Assembly: GCA_963709995.1 (NCBI GenBank)
Contig: CAVPYN010000005.1
Location: forward strand, 185,959 to 249,958
Direction: 5' to 3'
DNA: 64,000 bases
Source of the DNA: JAUIIK01 sp963709995
Lineage (GTDB): Bacteria; Chloroflexota; Chloroflexia; Thermomicrobiales; CFX8
The translations under genes and the position numbers were made by a program. Shown here in pieces: positions 1 to 9,281 of this stretch (positions are counted from its first letter, which is position 1; each line of letters starts with the position of its first letter). The notes below the pieces were generated by a model. The model did no database searches. It was not told the DNA's origin and saw only the letters and a program-made list of their open reading frames with translations.

Positions 1-1
1 T

Positions 2-282
2 GGTGTTGCCGAGACGATCAAAGTAGCGACCCCGGATGATGTCGAGTTCCGTGAACTGGAGATTCCTGATGCAGTTCTACCCGGTCGGTGGCCATCCTGG
101 AGAATCCTGGCGCTCGCTCTTCTACGGCAATCTGATCCGAGAGTTCATCGACGAGATCCAGGACGGCGGGCGAAGAGAATCAGGCGAACTTCGACGACGG
201 CGCGTGGGTGCAGGAAGCAATCAACGCCGTTGAACTTTCGTTTCGTGAGGATCGCTGGGTCGACATGCCCCTCGACGAGTAG
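2..282 (+). CDS. C-terminal end of a Gfo/Idh/MocA-type oxidoreductase, frameshifted
   Basis: Only the C-terminus is in the window and it lies in three successive frames. The end, about 172-282, reads EENQANFDDGAWVQEAINAV and stops at 280-282. The middle, about 100-165, reads SLFYGNLIREFIDEIQDGG in another frame. The first hundred bases read best in a third. A LIREFIDEI segment followed by F-DG--VQEA--A and a final basic-aromatic stretch is the usual tail of NAD(P)-dependent sugar or inositol dehydrogenases of this superfamily. At least two indels are needed to restore the frame. Substrate cannot be told from the tail, and the Rossmann domain is outside the window. Confidence 0.5.
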
Positions 283-468
283 TAACTGAAGCACATTCAA
301 CCGGGACGGCTCTGCAATCAAGCTAGAGCCGTCCAATAAAATGCTGGAACCATGCGGGAACCATGCGTTAGACCGTGGCCTGGCTTGCTACGCTGAGGAA
401 AGCGCGGTTATCTCGGAACGCTAAACCACCTGTTTTCTCGCCCCGTCTGGAGTGCCGGTTGTCCTAGC
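283..468. other. Intergenic stretch between convergent genes
   Basis: I see no gene, RNA or strong hairpin here. It separates the end of the oxidoreductase on the plus strand from the end of the SDR gene on the minus strand. Confidence 0.5.
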
Positions 469-1296
469 CTATTCCCTGACTTTACCCGTCACCCAGTCAT
501 AGCGTATGTCGTCGTCGATGATCGGGGCGGTCGAGCGGGTGCCGATGCCGGCGCCGCCGTCGACGTTCCAGACGGCACCGGTGACATAGCTCGAGGCGTC
601 TGACGCAAGGAACATGACGACCGATACCGACCTCTTCGGACTCGCCGGGCCGGGCCAGTGGCAGGTTCGGAATGCGCTTCCCAAGCCCTTCGGCCATGCG
701 CGGCGGCAGCGGCTTCGGCTGAGTATCGATCAAACCGGGACTAACGACGTTGACCAGGATATTGTGCGGGGCAAGCTCGATCGCGGCGACGCGTGAGAAA
801 GATTCTGTGGCCGCCCGGCTTGACGCGTACGCGCCGGCACCAGCCGAACCGCGCGTAGTGACGCCCGAAGAGAAGTTGATGATCCTGCCACCGTTGCCAG
901 CGTCGATCATCGCTTTCGCCGCCGCGCGAGTCATCAGGAACGTGCCGCGCGTATTGACTGAATAGACCGTGTCCCAGACCTCGGAGCGTTCGTCGAAGAT
1001 GGATGCATGCGGTGCAACGGCGGCATTGTTCACGCAGATATCGAGCTTGCCAAAGCGCTCGACGGCCGCGTTGACGATACTGGCCGCACCCTCGTCGGTG
1101 CTCACATCGCCAACGAAGGAGAGCACCCGCTCTGAATCGAGGTCCTGGCACGTTACCGCAAGTCCCTCAGCATCACGATCAGCCGCCAGTAGAAACGCGC
1201 CAGCCGCGTTAAATTGCTGGCCATCGCACGACCAACACCCCGTGCGGCGCCGGTCACGATGACAACGCGACCCGAGAAATCAAATGAAACGCTCAA
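469..1296 (-). CDS. Short-chain dehydrogenase/reductase (SDR), two frameshifts
   Basis: NAD(P)-dependent oxidoreductase of the classical SDR type, about 275 residues once repaired. The N-terminus has the dinucleotide motif TGAARGVGRAM, followed by NNAAVAP, NTRGTFLMTRAAA, INFSSG with the catalytic Ser, AYASSRAATESF, and a C-terminal VTGAVWNVDGG. The sequence leaves frame near 1222 (after GVGRAMA) and again near 625 (after GESEEV). The likely start is TTG at 1296, with GAAGG six bases upstream. The catalytic YxxxK reads YASSR, so the usual Lys is Arg. It is the last gene of a minus-strand group with the unknown gene at 1824-2315 and RidA. The family is certain; the substrate is unknown. Confidence 0.8.
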
Positions 1297-1437
1297 TAGG
1301 GCCTTCTTTCATGCAAGGAAGGTTCTCCAACGCTTGGACTTCAATCGCCAGCCGCGAATTTCGGAGTCTTCTACGGCTTACGTGTGAAGCCCTTCGCCAG
1401 CCCGCCCGGGACCTTTGCTTGTCCTGTTCCCTCTTCC

Positions 1438-1831
1438 CTACTCCAGCGCCGTGACGGTGATCTCAACCTGAGCGCCGGCCGGCAGCGAGGTGACGCCGAC
1501 GGTCGTGCGGCCGGGCGGGTTGGAGACGAAATACTCAGCGTAGACTTCGTTCATCTCGCCGAACTTGCTGAGATCAGTCATGTAGACGGCTGTCGACAGC
1601 CCGGTCCATGCCGGAGCCGGCCGCTTCGAGGATGTTCTTAACGTTCTCGAGCGTCTGGCGAGTTTCCGCGGCAATGCCGCCTGGAACGATCTCGTTTGTC
1701 GTCGGGTCAATGCCCTTCTCACCAGCAACGAAGATGAATCCGTTGGCGCGTACCGCCTGTGAGTAGGGGCCGATCGGCTTGGCCGCCTTGTCAGTTTCGA
1801 TCACTTCGAGGTCGTGTCGCGTTTCAACCAC
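1438..1831 (-). CDS. RidA/YjgF family protein, frameshifted
   Basis: RidA-family proteins hydrolyse reactive enamine/imine intermediates released by PLP enzymes. The N-terminal frame (from 1831) gives KPIGPYSQAVRANGFIFVAG and reads to about residue 76. Near 1595-1605 it shifts, and the rest reads VYMTDLSKFGEMNEVYAEYF, then PPGRTTVGVTSLPAGAQVEI to the stop at 1438. Together this is a full-length 130-residue family member. The conserved Arg and the GAQVEI tail of the family are present. The ATG at 1831 lies inside the end of the upstream gene (8-base overlap), which indicates translational coupling. A second, intact RidA from a different organism lies at 45118. Confidence 0.85.
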
Positions 1832-2315
1832 CGTGCTTACCCTTCAGGTTCATCTTCGATCGATTCAGGCGATTGTAGCGCGGCGGCTTGCCTACAAGTT
1901 CCCGCGTATCGGCGAGGAGCAATTCCCTGTCTTGACTCTCCCGAACCTGTGCCGCCAGATTGCGCAGCGTCTCGGCGCCGTAGCGCACAAGTTGAGCGAT
2001 CGTTGCGCCAGACTGGATTCCGAAGATGCGCCAGTAGTCAGCGTGTGGCGGATTCGCGGCTTCCAGCTCGCCGACCAGGTCGGAGAGATCCCGCAAGCGG
2101 CCGTCTTCTCGATAGACGCAAAGCTGCAAGCGATCGATCGTCTGGGTCGCCAGATCGGAGGGACGCAGCAGCGCGGTCATCGCTTCACGCAGCGCCCGGC
2201 CTCCCCGGCTGCCGCGCACATTTGCGTGACTGAAGACGGCGATGGCCGCCGCGAGTTCATCCAGTACCCACGGGTACTCGCCGGAATTGTCGGTATCAGG
2301 TGTACTTGCCATCAT
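1824..2315 (-). CDS. Unknown protein, 163 aa, coupled to RidA
   Basis: I do not recognise this family. The protein is mostly helical in appearance, without a signal peptide or membrane segment, and is rich in Arg, Leu and Ala (ALREAMTALLRPSDLATQTI, then QLVRYGAETLRNLAAQVRES). It ends in a basic tail, NRSKMNLKGKHGG. It starts with two consecutive ATG codons at 2315. Its end overlaps the ridA start by eight bases, so the pair is probably co-translated. The gene diverges from the kelch gene at 2373, leaving only about 57 bases for two promoters. Intact frame and good coding character make it a real gene. Confidence 0.6.
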   Translation of the reverse strand: MMASTPDTDNSGEYPWVLDELAAAIAVFSHANVRGSRGGRALREAMTALLRPSDLATQTIDRLQLCVYREDGRLRDLSDLVGELEAANPPHADYWRIFGIQSGATIAQLVRYGAETLRNLAAQVRESQDRELLLADTRELVGKPPRYNRLNRSKMNLKGKHGG

Positions 2316-2372
2316 TCCTGTTCGATCGATCTGTCATCTTGATGCAGGATGGTTCTAGAGGGGCCCCGAATC

Positions 2373-3734
2373 ATGAGCAATCGTTATCCGCCCGGCGGGC
2401 GAGATCCAGATTACAACGTTTACGACAACAACGATGAGGATATCCGGATCTCACGCCGTGCCGTGCTCGCGGGCGCTGTGGGCATCGTTGGCGCAGCGGC
2501 GGCCACAGTACTCGTCATCGTACTGCGAGACGACGGCGACGACGATGGCGGCATGGGCCTGGCCACAACAACCGAAGCGCCACTTCCCTCGCCGACCGAA
2601 ACCCTCCAACCGACCGCCACCACCGAACCCGAGCCACCAACCCAGACACCCGCAGTCGAGCCAGTGGCAAGCCCGACCTTCGAGCCTACCGCAACCGAGG
2701 AGCCAACGGCGACGGCCACCCCGGAGCCGTCACCTACGATCGAGCCCTCTCCGACCATCGAACCAACCGCCACCCCGTTGCCAGTCGCAGGATGGACGCA
2801 GTTGGAACCTTCCGGGGAGTTGCCAGCCGCGCGGCGCGATCATTCGCTTGCCACGGACCAGACCGGTGAGCGCGTCTACCTCTTCGGCGGGCGCGGCAAT
2901 GCTGGCCAGTTTCAGGATCTCTGGGTCTATGAATCAAGAGGCAACCGCTGGACACCGCTTGAGCCAGCTGGCGAAGCGCCGCAGGCTCGCTTCGGCCACA
3001 ACGCGATCTTCGACGATGCCCAACAACTGATGATCATCTTCGGCGGCCAGGCAGGGCCCGAATTCTTCAACGATGTCTGGGCTTACGATCCGGTCACCAA
3101 CGCCTGGGCCATGCTCTCGGCGGGCGACGAGGAGGACGCCCCCACGCCACGCTACGGCGCGGCAGCCGCGCCTCGTGCTGAGGGTAGCGCGATGTTCATC
3201 TCCCACGGCTTCACCAGCGACGGGCGTTTCGATGACACGTGGCTCTACGATCTCCAAACCGGAGCCTGGACCGATGTCTCGCCTGCCAACGGTGAACGCC
3301 CGGAGCCTCGATGCCTGGTGAGAATGGCTGGCGATCCCGGCCGGGAACGCCTGCTTCTCTTCGGCGGGCAATCCAATAGCTCACCCTACCTCGGCGATCT
3401 GTGGGCATTCGACACGGTCGCGCGCAGTTGGGCCGACCTCGACACCGATAACCCAGAGGCACGCAACCTCTACTCCCTGGTCCGGCGCTCAGACAACGGA
3501 AATCTGATGCTCTTCGCTGGCGCGTCCGCTGGCGGCAAGCTCGATGATATCTGGACTTTTGACGTCGAAACGGACGCATGGAGCGATGAGGAGGTCAACA
3601 CAGAGAATGGCGCCGCCGCACCTGCACGAGATAGCCACGACGCCGTCTGGTTGGATGAAGGCAGGGCAATGCTCGTCTTCGGTGGCAGGGGAGAGGATGG
3701 GCTACTCAATGATCTCTGGTTGTTCGTTCCCTGA
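2373..3734 (+). CDS. Secreted or membrane-anchored kelch-repeat protein
   Basis: Extracellular beta-propeller of five kelch repeats. After a charged N-terminus there is a twin Arg (ISRRAVLAG) and a hydrophobic stretch of about 24 residues, which is a Tat-like signal or uncleaved anchor. Then comes a Pro/Thr/Glu linker with repeated EPSPT/EPTAT units (about residues 65-135). The propeller follows, with repeats marked by RVYLFGG, LMIIFGG, RLLLFGG, LMLFAG and AMLVFGG, each followed by a D-W-Y/F strand. The start at 2373 is preferred to 2349 because GAGGGG lies eight bases upstream. Such spacer-plus-propeller proteins are common in Chloroflexota. Ligand and role are unknown. Its end overlaps the convergent SulP gene by 29 bases. 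Confidence 0.85.
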   Translation: MSNRYPPGGRDPDYNVYDNNDEDIRISRRAVLAGAVGIVGAAAATVLVIVLRDDGDDDGGMGLATTTEAPLPSPTETLQPTATTEPEPPTQTPAVEPVASPTFEPTATEEPTATATPEPSPTIEPSPTIEPTATPLPVAGWTQLEPSGELPAARRDHSLATDQTGERVYLFGGRGNAGQFQDLWVYESRGNRWTPLEPAGEAPQARFGHNAIFDDAQQLMIIFGGQAGPEFFNDVWAYDPVTNAWAMLSAGDEEDAPTPRYGAAAAPRAEGSAMFISHGFTSDGRFDDTWLYDLQTGAWTDVSPANGERPEPRCLVRMAGDPGRERLLLFGGQSNSSPYLGDLWAFDTVARSWADLDTDNPEARNLYSLVRRSDNGNLMLFAGASAGGKLDDIWTFDVETDAWSDEEVNTENGAAAPARDSHDAVWLDEGRAMLVFGGRGEDGLLNDLWLFVP

Positions 3735-5580
3735 CCAGCGTTTGGTCGCCTTCCATTCCGGGCACGACGTCCTCCTGTGGAAGCGCGCCAAAGAGACCGA
3801 TCCGTCCCCCAGCCGCATCTCCGGAATAGCGGCTCATGAGCCCGAGTGATTCAAGGGCCATCTGGACCGTTGGATGATGGAGCGCCTGAGGGAATCGCTC
3901 GGGCCAACCGGCGCGGTCAAAGACGTCACGCACATGACTTCGGACCCCAGTCAGCAACACCGTGATGCCAGCGGCACGGTAGCTGCGCAGGAGGTCCTCT
4001 AGCATGCCAACAGCGACAGCATCGATATCCGCAACGCCCGCGAAGTCAAGGACTACCCAGGCCAGGTCTTCTCGTTCGGTCGCCGCGGCCTCAATTTGTC
4101 GCTCCAGCTCTTCAATGTTCGCGAAGTAGAGCGGCGCTGCGATCTGGAGGATAAGGGTGCGTGGATAGGCGATTGTCTCTGGATACCGGTCCAGACTCCG
4201 AAAGTGTCCCAAAAGCTCGTCGTAGCCAACTTCGACTGTGTGTGGATCTGTGCTCCGCCAGAGAAAGACAAGCAGTGAGAAGATGAGCCCTACGATCACA
4301 CCCCACTCCACGCCGACAATCAGCGTTGCGGCAAAGGTGATCGCAACGGTGAGACCATCGAGGCGCCGCACCCTGTAGAAGCGCCGCGCTTCACGCACGT
4401 TGATCAGTCCGGACACCGCGATGATGATCGTCGCGGCAAGGACAGCAGTTGGCAGGTAATAGAACAATGGAGTGAGGATCAGCAGGGTCAGAATGATCAG
4501 GCACGCGGCGACAATGCCCGACAATTGAGTCCGTGCCCCGGCCTGGTAGTTGACCGCGGTACGGGCAAAACTGCCGGTCACCGGAAAACCCGAAAAGAGC
4601 GAGCCAGCGACGTTCGCAAAGCCGAGCGCGTAAAGCTCCTGGTTCGCGTCGACCGGGTCCTTTTCGCGCGCGGCGATTGTCCTGGCGATCGAAATTGACT
4701 GCACGTATCCGATAAAGGTGATCGTCAGCGCTCCCGGCACCAGAGTTGCGATCGCCTCAGGGTCAAAGGTCGGAATCGACGGCTGCGGCAGGCCTCTAGG
4801 AACGTCACCGACGACCTGAACACCGTCCGCATCCAGCCCCAGCCCCCATACGAGCAACGAGCCGACGATCACCAGTATCAACGGGGCCGGGATGCGGGCA
4901 GCGATAAGCAGCAAATGGATCGGAAGGCGCGGCACCAGGTACCTGTATGAGAGGAGCACGGCGATGCTGGCCAGTCCAATAGCCGCGGTTTCCCACTGAA
5001 TGCCCTGTATCTCACGCCCAACGCCGACCGCGGACGAAAATGCCGATCCCCCCGAGTTAACGTCTAGCCCAAGAAGGTCATCGATCTGAGTCAAGGCGAT
5101 GACGATTGCTGCGGCAGAAGTGAACCCGCTGAGGACCGCTTGCGAGAAGAAGCGAGCGATGAAACCGGCACGAATCAGTCCCAAGCCCAGCTGGATGACA
5201 CCGATCATGAGCATCAACAGCACCGTGAAGCCGATATAGTCGCTGGTTCCCGGCTCGGCAAGCGACGAAACGCCGGCAAACGTGAGTAGTGAGATGATCG
5301 CCGCCGGACCGACGTTGACATGCCGCGAGGTGCCGAAGAGCGCGTAGACGAAGGCGGGAATCGTGGCGGCGTAGAGGCCACTGCTGGCTGGTAGCCCGGC
5401 GAGCAGGGCGAACGCCATACTCTGTGGCACCAACATCACCGTGAGGATGAAACCGGCGCTGATGTCGGCGCTGAGATTTCTACGCTCGTAGGTGCGCATC
5501 CAGACCAGCCCGGGAATCAGGCGCGCCAGGCGCTGATCCAGGGTTATCGATTGAGTGCGGTGGCTAATCGGTTCTGGCAC
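3706..5580 (-). CDS. SulP family anion permease with STAS domain (copy 1)
   Basis: SulP (SLC26) permeases move sulfate, bicarbonate or other anions across the inner membrane. The 624-residue protein begins with the family signature (NLSADISAGFILTVMLVPQS, then GLPASSGLYAATIPAFVYAL), has about 10-12 membrane segments to about residue 430, and ends in a cytoplasmic STAS domain (VVLDFAGVADIDAVAVGMLE). The segment FPVTGSFARTAVNYQAGARTQ is the conserved SulP core. A second SulP gene of the same organisation lies 108 bases upstream on the same strand, so the two form a tandem pair. Substrate cannot be assigned from sequence. The nearby persulfide dioxygenase makes sulfate or sulfite-type anions plausible. 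Confidence 0.92.
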   Translation of the reverse strand: MPEPISHRTQSITLDQRLARLIPGLVWMRTYERRNLSADISAGFILTVMLVPQSMAFALLAGLPASSGLYAATIPAFVYALFGTSRHVNVGPAAIISLLTFAGVSSLAEPGTSDYIGFTVLLMLMIGVIQLGLGLIRAGFIARFFSQAVLSGFTSAAAIVIALTQIDDLLGLDVNSGGSAFSSAVGVGREIQGIQWETAAIGLASIAVLLSYRYLVPRLPIHLLLIAARIPAPLILVIVGSLLVWGLGLDADGVQVVGDVPRGLPQPSIPTFDPEAIATLVPGALTITFIGYVQSISIARTIAAREKDPVDANQELYALGFANVAGSLFSGFPVTGSFARTAVNYQAGARTQLSGIVAACLIILTLLILTPLFYYLPTAVLAATIIIAVSGLINVREARRFYRVRRLDGLTVAITFAATLIVGVEWGVIVGLIFSLLVFLWRSTDPHTVEVGYDELLGHFRSLDRYPETIAYPRTLILQIAAPLYFANIEELERQIEAAATEREDLAWVVLDFAGVADIDAVAVGMLEDLLRSYRAAGITVLLTGVRSHVRDVFDRAGWPERFPQALHHPTVQMALESLGLMSRYSGDAAGGRIGLFGALPQEDVVPGMEGDQTLVRERTTRDH

Positions 5581-5688
5581 CGGTCATTTCACTCATCGCT
5601 GACGGCGATCTTCTTTCTGCGACGGATCGCGGAGGCGCATCACAGCCACTCAACGCCGCTACAGGGTACTGCCTGGGGAAGCGATTCG

Positions 5689-7452
5689 CTATCGCCTGGC
5701 TAGATCTTCGACAACATCAAGTGGTTCGCCCTGCCCGGTCCGGCCACGGTAATCGATGCCAGCCGATTCCAGAGCATGCTGGATCGAGAGATGCCACATG
5801 TCGGGACCAACAGACGTACCCCATCCAGCCCGTAGCATGAGATCCCTCACCGGTCCCTTGACACCAGCAAACATGAACCGTCGCCCACTTATCCTGTACT
5901 GCGCCATCAACTCTTCAAGCGTCTCCAGCGCCACGGCGTCAATGTCGTTCACCGACCAAAAGTCGAGGATGATCCAGCGCACGTCGGGACGGGCGCTCAG
6001 CGCATCCCTGATGCGGTCCTCCAGAAAACCGCTGTTTGCGAAATAGAGCGATTCATCGATCCGCAGAATCACCGCGTCGGGAAAGGTCTGCGCGTCAGGA
6101 TACCGGCGGACGTTGCGAAAGACGTTCTCATCGGGAAGATAGCCCATCTCGGCGGCGTGGGGATGAGCGGAGCGCCAGATGAAGACGAGCAACGAGAAAG
6201 CAACGCCAACCAGAATTCCCAGCTCGATCCCGATAGTGAGCGTTGCGACGAACGTGAGCACGAGCGACGCCGCATCAGTACGCCGGACGCGGTAGAGGCG
6301 CAACGGCTCTCGAACGTCGATGAGCCCGGCAACCGCGACGACGACGATCGCGCCGAGCACCGCGCTTGGCAGGTAGTAGAACAGGTCCGTGAACAGGAGG
6401 AGTGTCACCAGAATCAGGCCAGCGGTGATGATCGAGGCGAGGCCGGTGCGCGCTCCGGCCTGGTAATTCACCGCCGACCGAGAGAAGCCGCCAGTGACCG
6501 GATAGCCGCCGAAGAATGATGCGCCCAGATTGGCGATTCCGAGGGCTCTCAGTTCCTGGTTGGGTCCAACACGCTGCTTCTCCCGCGCCGCGATCGACTG
6601 GGCAACGGCGATCGACTCCATGTAGCCGACGAATGAAATGGCAAGGGCCGCTGGCAGGAGCACGCGTGCGACCGAGAAGTTGACGTCCGGAGCGCTGAGC
6701 ACCGGTAGGCCAGACGGAACGTCACCAACGATTCGGACCCCATCGGCGTCGAGCCCAAACAGGTAGACAGCGGCTGTCGAAACAGCGACAACGATCAAAG
6801 CGCCGGGAATGCGCCTGTTCCAACGACGGAGTAGAACCAACGCCGCGATACTCGCTGCCCCGATGAGCACAGTGAGCAGATGCGCTTCAAGGACATTGCG
6901 GCCAACATCATTCAACAGCCAGAAAGCGTTCTCATGGCGACCGACTTCAATACCGGCCAGGTTCTTCACCTGGCTCAACGCGATGATGATCGCCGCCGCC
7001 GAAGTAAAGCCACTGATGACTGCGTGCGACATGAATTTCACAACGACGCCACCCCGGACCAGCCCAAGGCCAAGCTGAAGCACCCCGACCATCAGCGCGA
7101 GAAGAAGCGCGTAGCCCGCGAAACCCGCCGAACCAGGCTCGGCAAGCTGTTCGACCCCGGCAAGGGTCATCAACGACACGATCGCAACCGGCCCGACGGC
7201 AAGCTGGCGTGAGGAGCCAAACAGGGCATAGAGGATAAGCGGGATCGTCGAGGCGTAGAGGCCGGTAACCGGCGGCAGTCCAGCAAGCGTAGCGTATGCC
7301 ATTCCCTGAGGAATCAGCATTACGGCCACAATCACTCCCGCAGTGAGATCTCCTGACAGGTCGCCACCACGGTACGACCGCAGCCAGTTGAAGGCTGGCA
7401 CATAGCGAGCAAAGGTCTGCTGTCTTGTTGCGGAGTCGGCCTGGCTATTCAT
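5689..7452 (-). CDS. SulP family anion permease with STAS domain (copy 2)
   Basis: 587-residue SulP permease and the tandem partner of the gene at 3706-5580. The N-terminus shows GDLSGDLTAGVIVAVMLIPQ and GLPPVTGLYASTIPLILYAL, followed by multiple membrane spans, the core YPVTGGFSRSAVNYQAGART and a C-terminal STAS domain (WIILDFWSVNDIDAVALETL). Long stretches of shared residues with copy 1 point to duplication. It lies between copy 1 and the CstB-like gene, all on the minus strand, but a hairpin at 7544-7575 probably ends the CstB-like transcript before this gene. Anion specificity is unknown. Confidence 0.92.
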   Translation of the reverse strand: MNSQADSATRQQTFARYVPAFNWLRSYRGGDLSGDLTAGVIVAVMLIPQGMAYATLAGLPPVTGLYASTIPLILYALFGSSRQLAVGPVAIVSLMTLAGVEQLAEPGSAGFAGYALLLALMVGVLQLGLGLVRGGVVVKFMSHAVISGFTSAAAIIIALSQVKNLAGIEVGRHENAFWLLNDVGRNVLEAHLLTVLIGAASIAALVLLRRWNRRIPGALIVVAVSTAAVYLFGLDADGVRIVGDVPSGLPVLSAPDVNFSVARVLLPAALAISFVGYMESIAVAQSIAAREKQRVGPNQELRALGIANLGASFFGGYPVTGGFSRSAVNYQAGARTGLASIITAGLILVTLLLFTDLFYYLPSAVLGAIVVVAVAGLIDVREPLRLYRVRRTDAASLVLTFVATLTIGIELGILVGVAFSLLVFIWRSAHPHAAEMGYLPDENVFRNVRRYPDAQTFPDAVILRIDESLYFANSGFLEDRIRDALSARPDVRWIILDFWSVNDIDAVALETLEELMAQYRISGRRFMFAGVKGPVRDLMLRAGWGTSVGPDMWHLSIQHALESAGIDYRGRTGQGEPLDVVEDLARR

Positions 7453-7543
7453 ACCGTCCAGTTTCCGGAATGACCGACCCAGTGCGAGCGCGGTTCTGCG
7501 CTCGCGGGATCGGGTTCTTCGTTTCGGATGAGTGAAAAGCTAG

Positions 7544-7575
7544 CCGGATGGCGCGCCTCATGGAGCGCCATCCGG
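7544..7575 (-). terminator. Hairpin terminator after the CstB-like gene
   Basis: A perfect 11-base inverted repeat (CCGGATGGCGC and its complement) encloses a 10-base loop. On the minus strand it is followed by TAGCTTTT. It lies just downstream of the stop codon of the CstB-like gene and upstream of the SulP gene, so it fits a rho-independent terminator for the former. Confidence 0.7.
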
Positions 7576-7589
7576 TTTGTGGAGCGTCG

Positions 7590-9044
7590 CTAGTCGGCTG
7601 GGACTGCTTCCCGCGCCGTCGCGCCGAGCTCGACCGGCTTGCCAGCACTGGACCATTCGGCGAAGCTGCCCATGTAATTCAGGACATCCTTGCGTCCGAG
7701 CCGCTGCAGCACGCTTGTGGCGATCGAGGAGCGCACTCCGGTCTGACAATGGACGATCAGCGGTTTGTCGGTTGGGATCTCGTCTATTCGCCCGGGGATA
7801 TAGCCAAGCGGTACGCTGATTGCACCAGGCAGATGCCCCTCCTGGTATTCGGATGAGCCACGCACATCCAGGATATTCGCGCTGCCCTGAGCTAGCGCCG
7901 CCTCGACATCGGCAGCCGAAACCTGGGACACGGTTTCGAGCCCGTGCCCGGGCCGCGTGTCCACCCAGGAATCGATCACATCCGGCGCCCAGAACCCTGC
8001 CACATCGTCTAGGCCGATGCGCTGCAAGTCCTTGATCGTAGACTCGAGATCTCGTTCGTCTACTATCAGCGCGAATGGGCGGTCATACGGCAGCAGCCAA
8101 CCGGCCCAGGTCAGGTATGAGCGAGAGTATGGAATGTTCAGCGTGCCCGGGATATGACCACCGGCAAAGGCAAGCTGTGAGCGCATATCGGCTACCGGCA
8201 TCCCGTCAGCGATGTGCTGATCGATGGAGGCTGGCGCGAAACGATGCGGGAGCGGCTTGTCAATGACGAGCGCCGGTCCTTCTTTGTTGACCCGCTTCAT
8301 CTCCTTGAAATAGAAGGGAGGTTCGGGCTGGCCTTCGAGGACGACGGATACGAACTCATCTTCAGTCTCGACGGTCAACGCCCAGTTGAAGAGCTTCTCG
8401 TATCCGACCGTTGACTGGGGAACCGCCCCCAGGGCTTTCCCACAGGCGCTCCCGGCCCCGTGTCCCGGCCAGAGCTGGAGGTAATCAGGCAATTCCTTGA
8501 AACGCTGGAGGGATCGATAGAGCGTGCGCGCGCCAGCTTCCATCGTTCCGACGAATCCAGCGGCAGTCTCGAGGAGATCCGGGCGCCCCACATCGCCAAC
8601 GAAGACGAAGTCACCGGTGAAAATGCCCATGGGCTGGGACGCGCCAGCGGTGTCGGTCAATATGAAAGAGATGTGTTCGGGAGTATGTCCAGGCGAATGC
8701 ATAACCTGTAGCCTGATGTTCCCAACCCAGAACTCATCCCCGTCGTAGACGAGCGTCGCGCCAGCTTCTTCGGCGTACTGATACTTCCAGTTCTCGTCGC
8801 CTTCGTCCGAGAGATAAAGCGTTGCTCCGGTAGCCGCCCCGAGCTCACGCGAGCCGGATACGAAATCGGCGTGGATATGCGTCTCGGTGACAGCGGTGAT
8901 GCTCATGCCTTCGCTGTCGGCCAGATGCAGGTACTGTTCGATGCTCCGGCTCGGGTCGATGACGAGCGCCTCGCCGGTCGCCTGACAACCGACGAAGTAA
9001 CTTGCCTGCGCGAGGTTCTCATCGTAGAGCAGTCGTAGTAGCAT
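7590..9044 (-). CDS. cstB-like: CstB-like persulfide dioxygenase with two rhodanese domains
   Basis: Predicted to oxidise low-molecular-weight persulfides and hand sulfane sulfur to sulfite, in the cytoplasm. Residues 1-230 are a metallo-beta-lactamase-fold dioxygenase with THIHADF (H56, H58, D60), HSPGH (H120) and TGD. The motif GHGAGSACGKALG places a Cys at residue 201, a feature of CstB proteins. Residues about 275-365 are a rhodanese-like domain without an active Cys. Residues about 375-475 are a rhodanese domain with HCQTGVRSS (Cys433). This order, dioxygenase, pseudo-rhodanese, rhodanese, is that of Staphylococcus CstB. The start at 9044 has AGGAGG six bases upstream. It diverges from the ECF sigma gene. 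Confidence 0.88.
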   Translation of the reverse strand: MLLRLLYDENLAQASYFVGCQATGEALVIDPSRSIEQYLHLADSEGMSITAVTETHIHADFVSGSRELGAATGATLYLSDEGDENWKYQYAEEAGATLVYDGDEFWVGNIRLQVMHSPGHTPEHISFILTDTAGASQPMGIFTGDFVFVGDVGRPDLLETAAGFVGTMEAGARTLYRSLQRFKELPDYLQLWPGHGAGSACGKALGAVPQSTVGYEKLFNWALTVETEDEFVSVVLEGQPEPPFYFKEMKRVNKEGPALVIDKPLPHRFAPASIDQHIADGMPVADMRSQLAFAGGHIPGTLNIPYSRSYLTWAGWLLPYDRPFALIVDERDLESTIKDLQRIGLDDVAGFWAPDVIDSWVDTRPGHGLETVSQVSAADVEAALAQGSANILDVRGSSEYQEGHLPGAISVPLGYIPGRIDEIPTDKPLIVHCQTGVRSSIATSVLQRLGRKDVLNYMGSFAEWSSAGKPVELGATAREAVPAD

Positions 9045-9281
9045 GGTGCTCCTCCTTATTGTGCACAAATCGGCGACTAGCGTGAACAGGATCTTCCTGG
9101 TTACAGTCGAGGCGCAATCCCTCGGCCAGTCCCATTCGATATCTTTCGCCTCTATTGTCGTTGTGTCCGGCCAATCTCGTCAATCCACGAGGTTGTACAG
9201 CTCGTTTCGCTATAGTAGATGCGATTACTCCGACGTTGGTTACACGTTGAGCCAGCATATAGAGCCAGGCCGGTGAGATTC

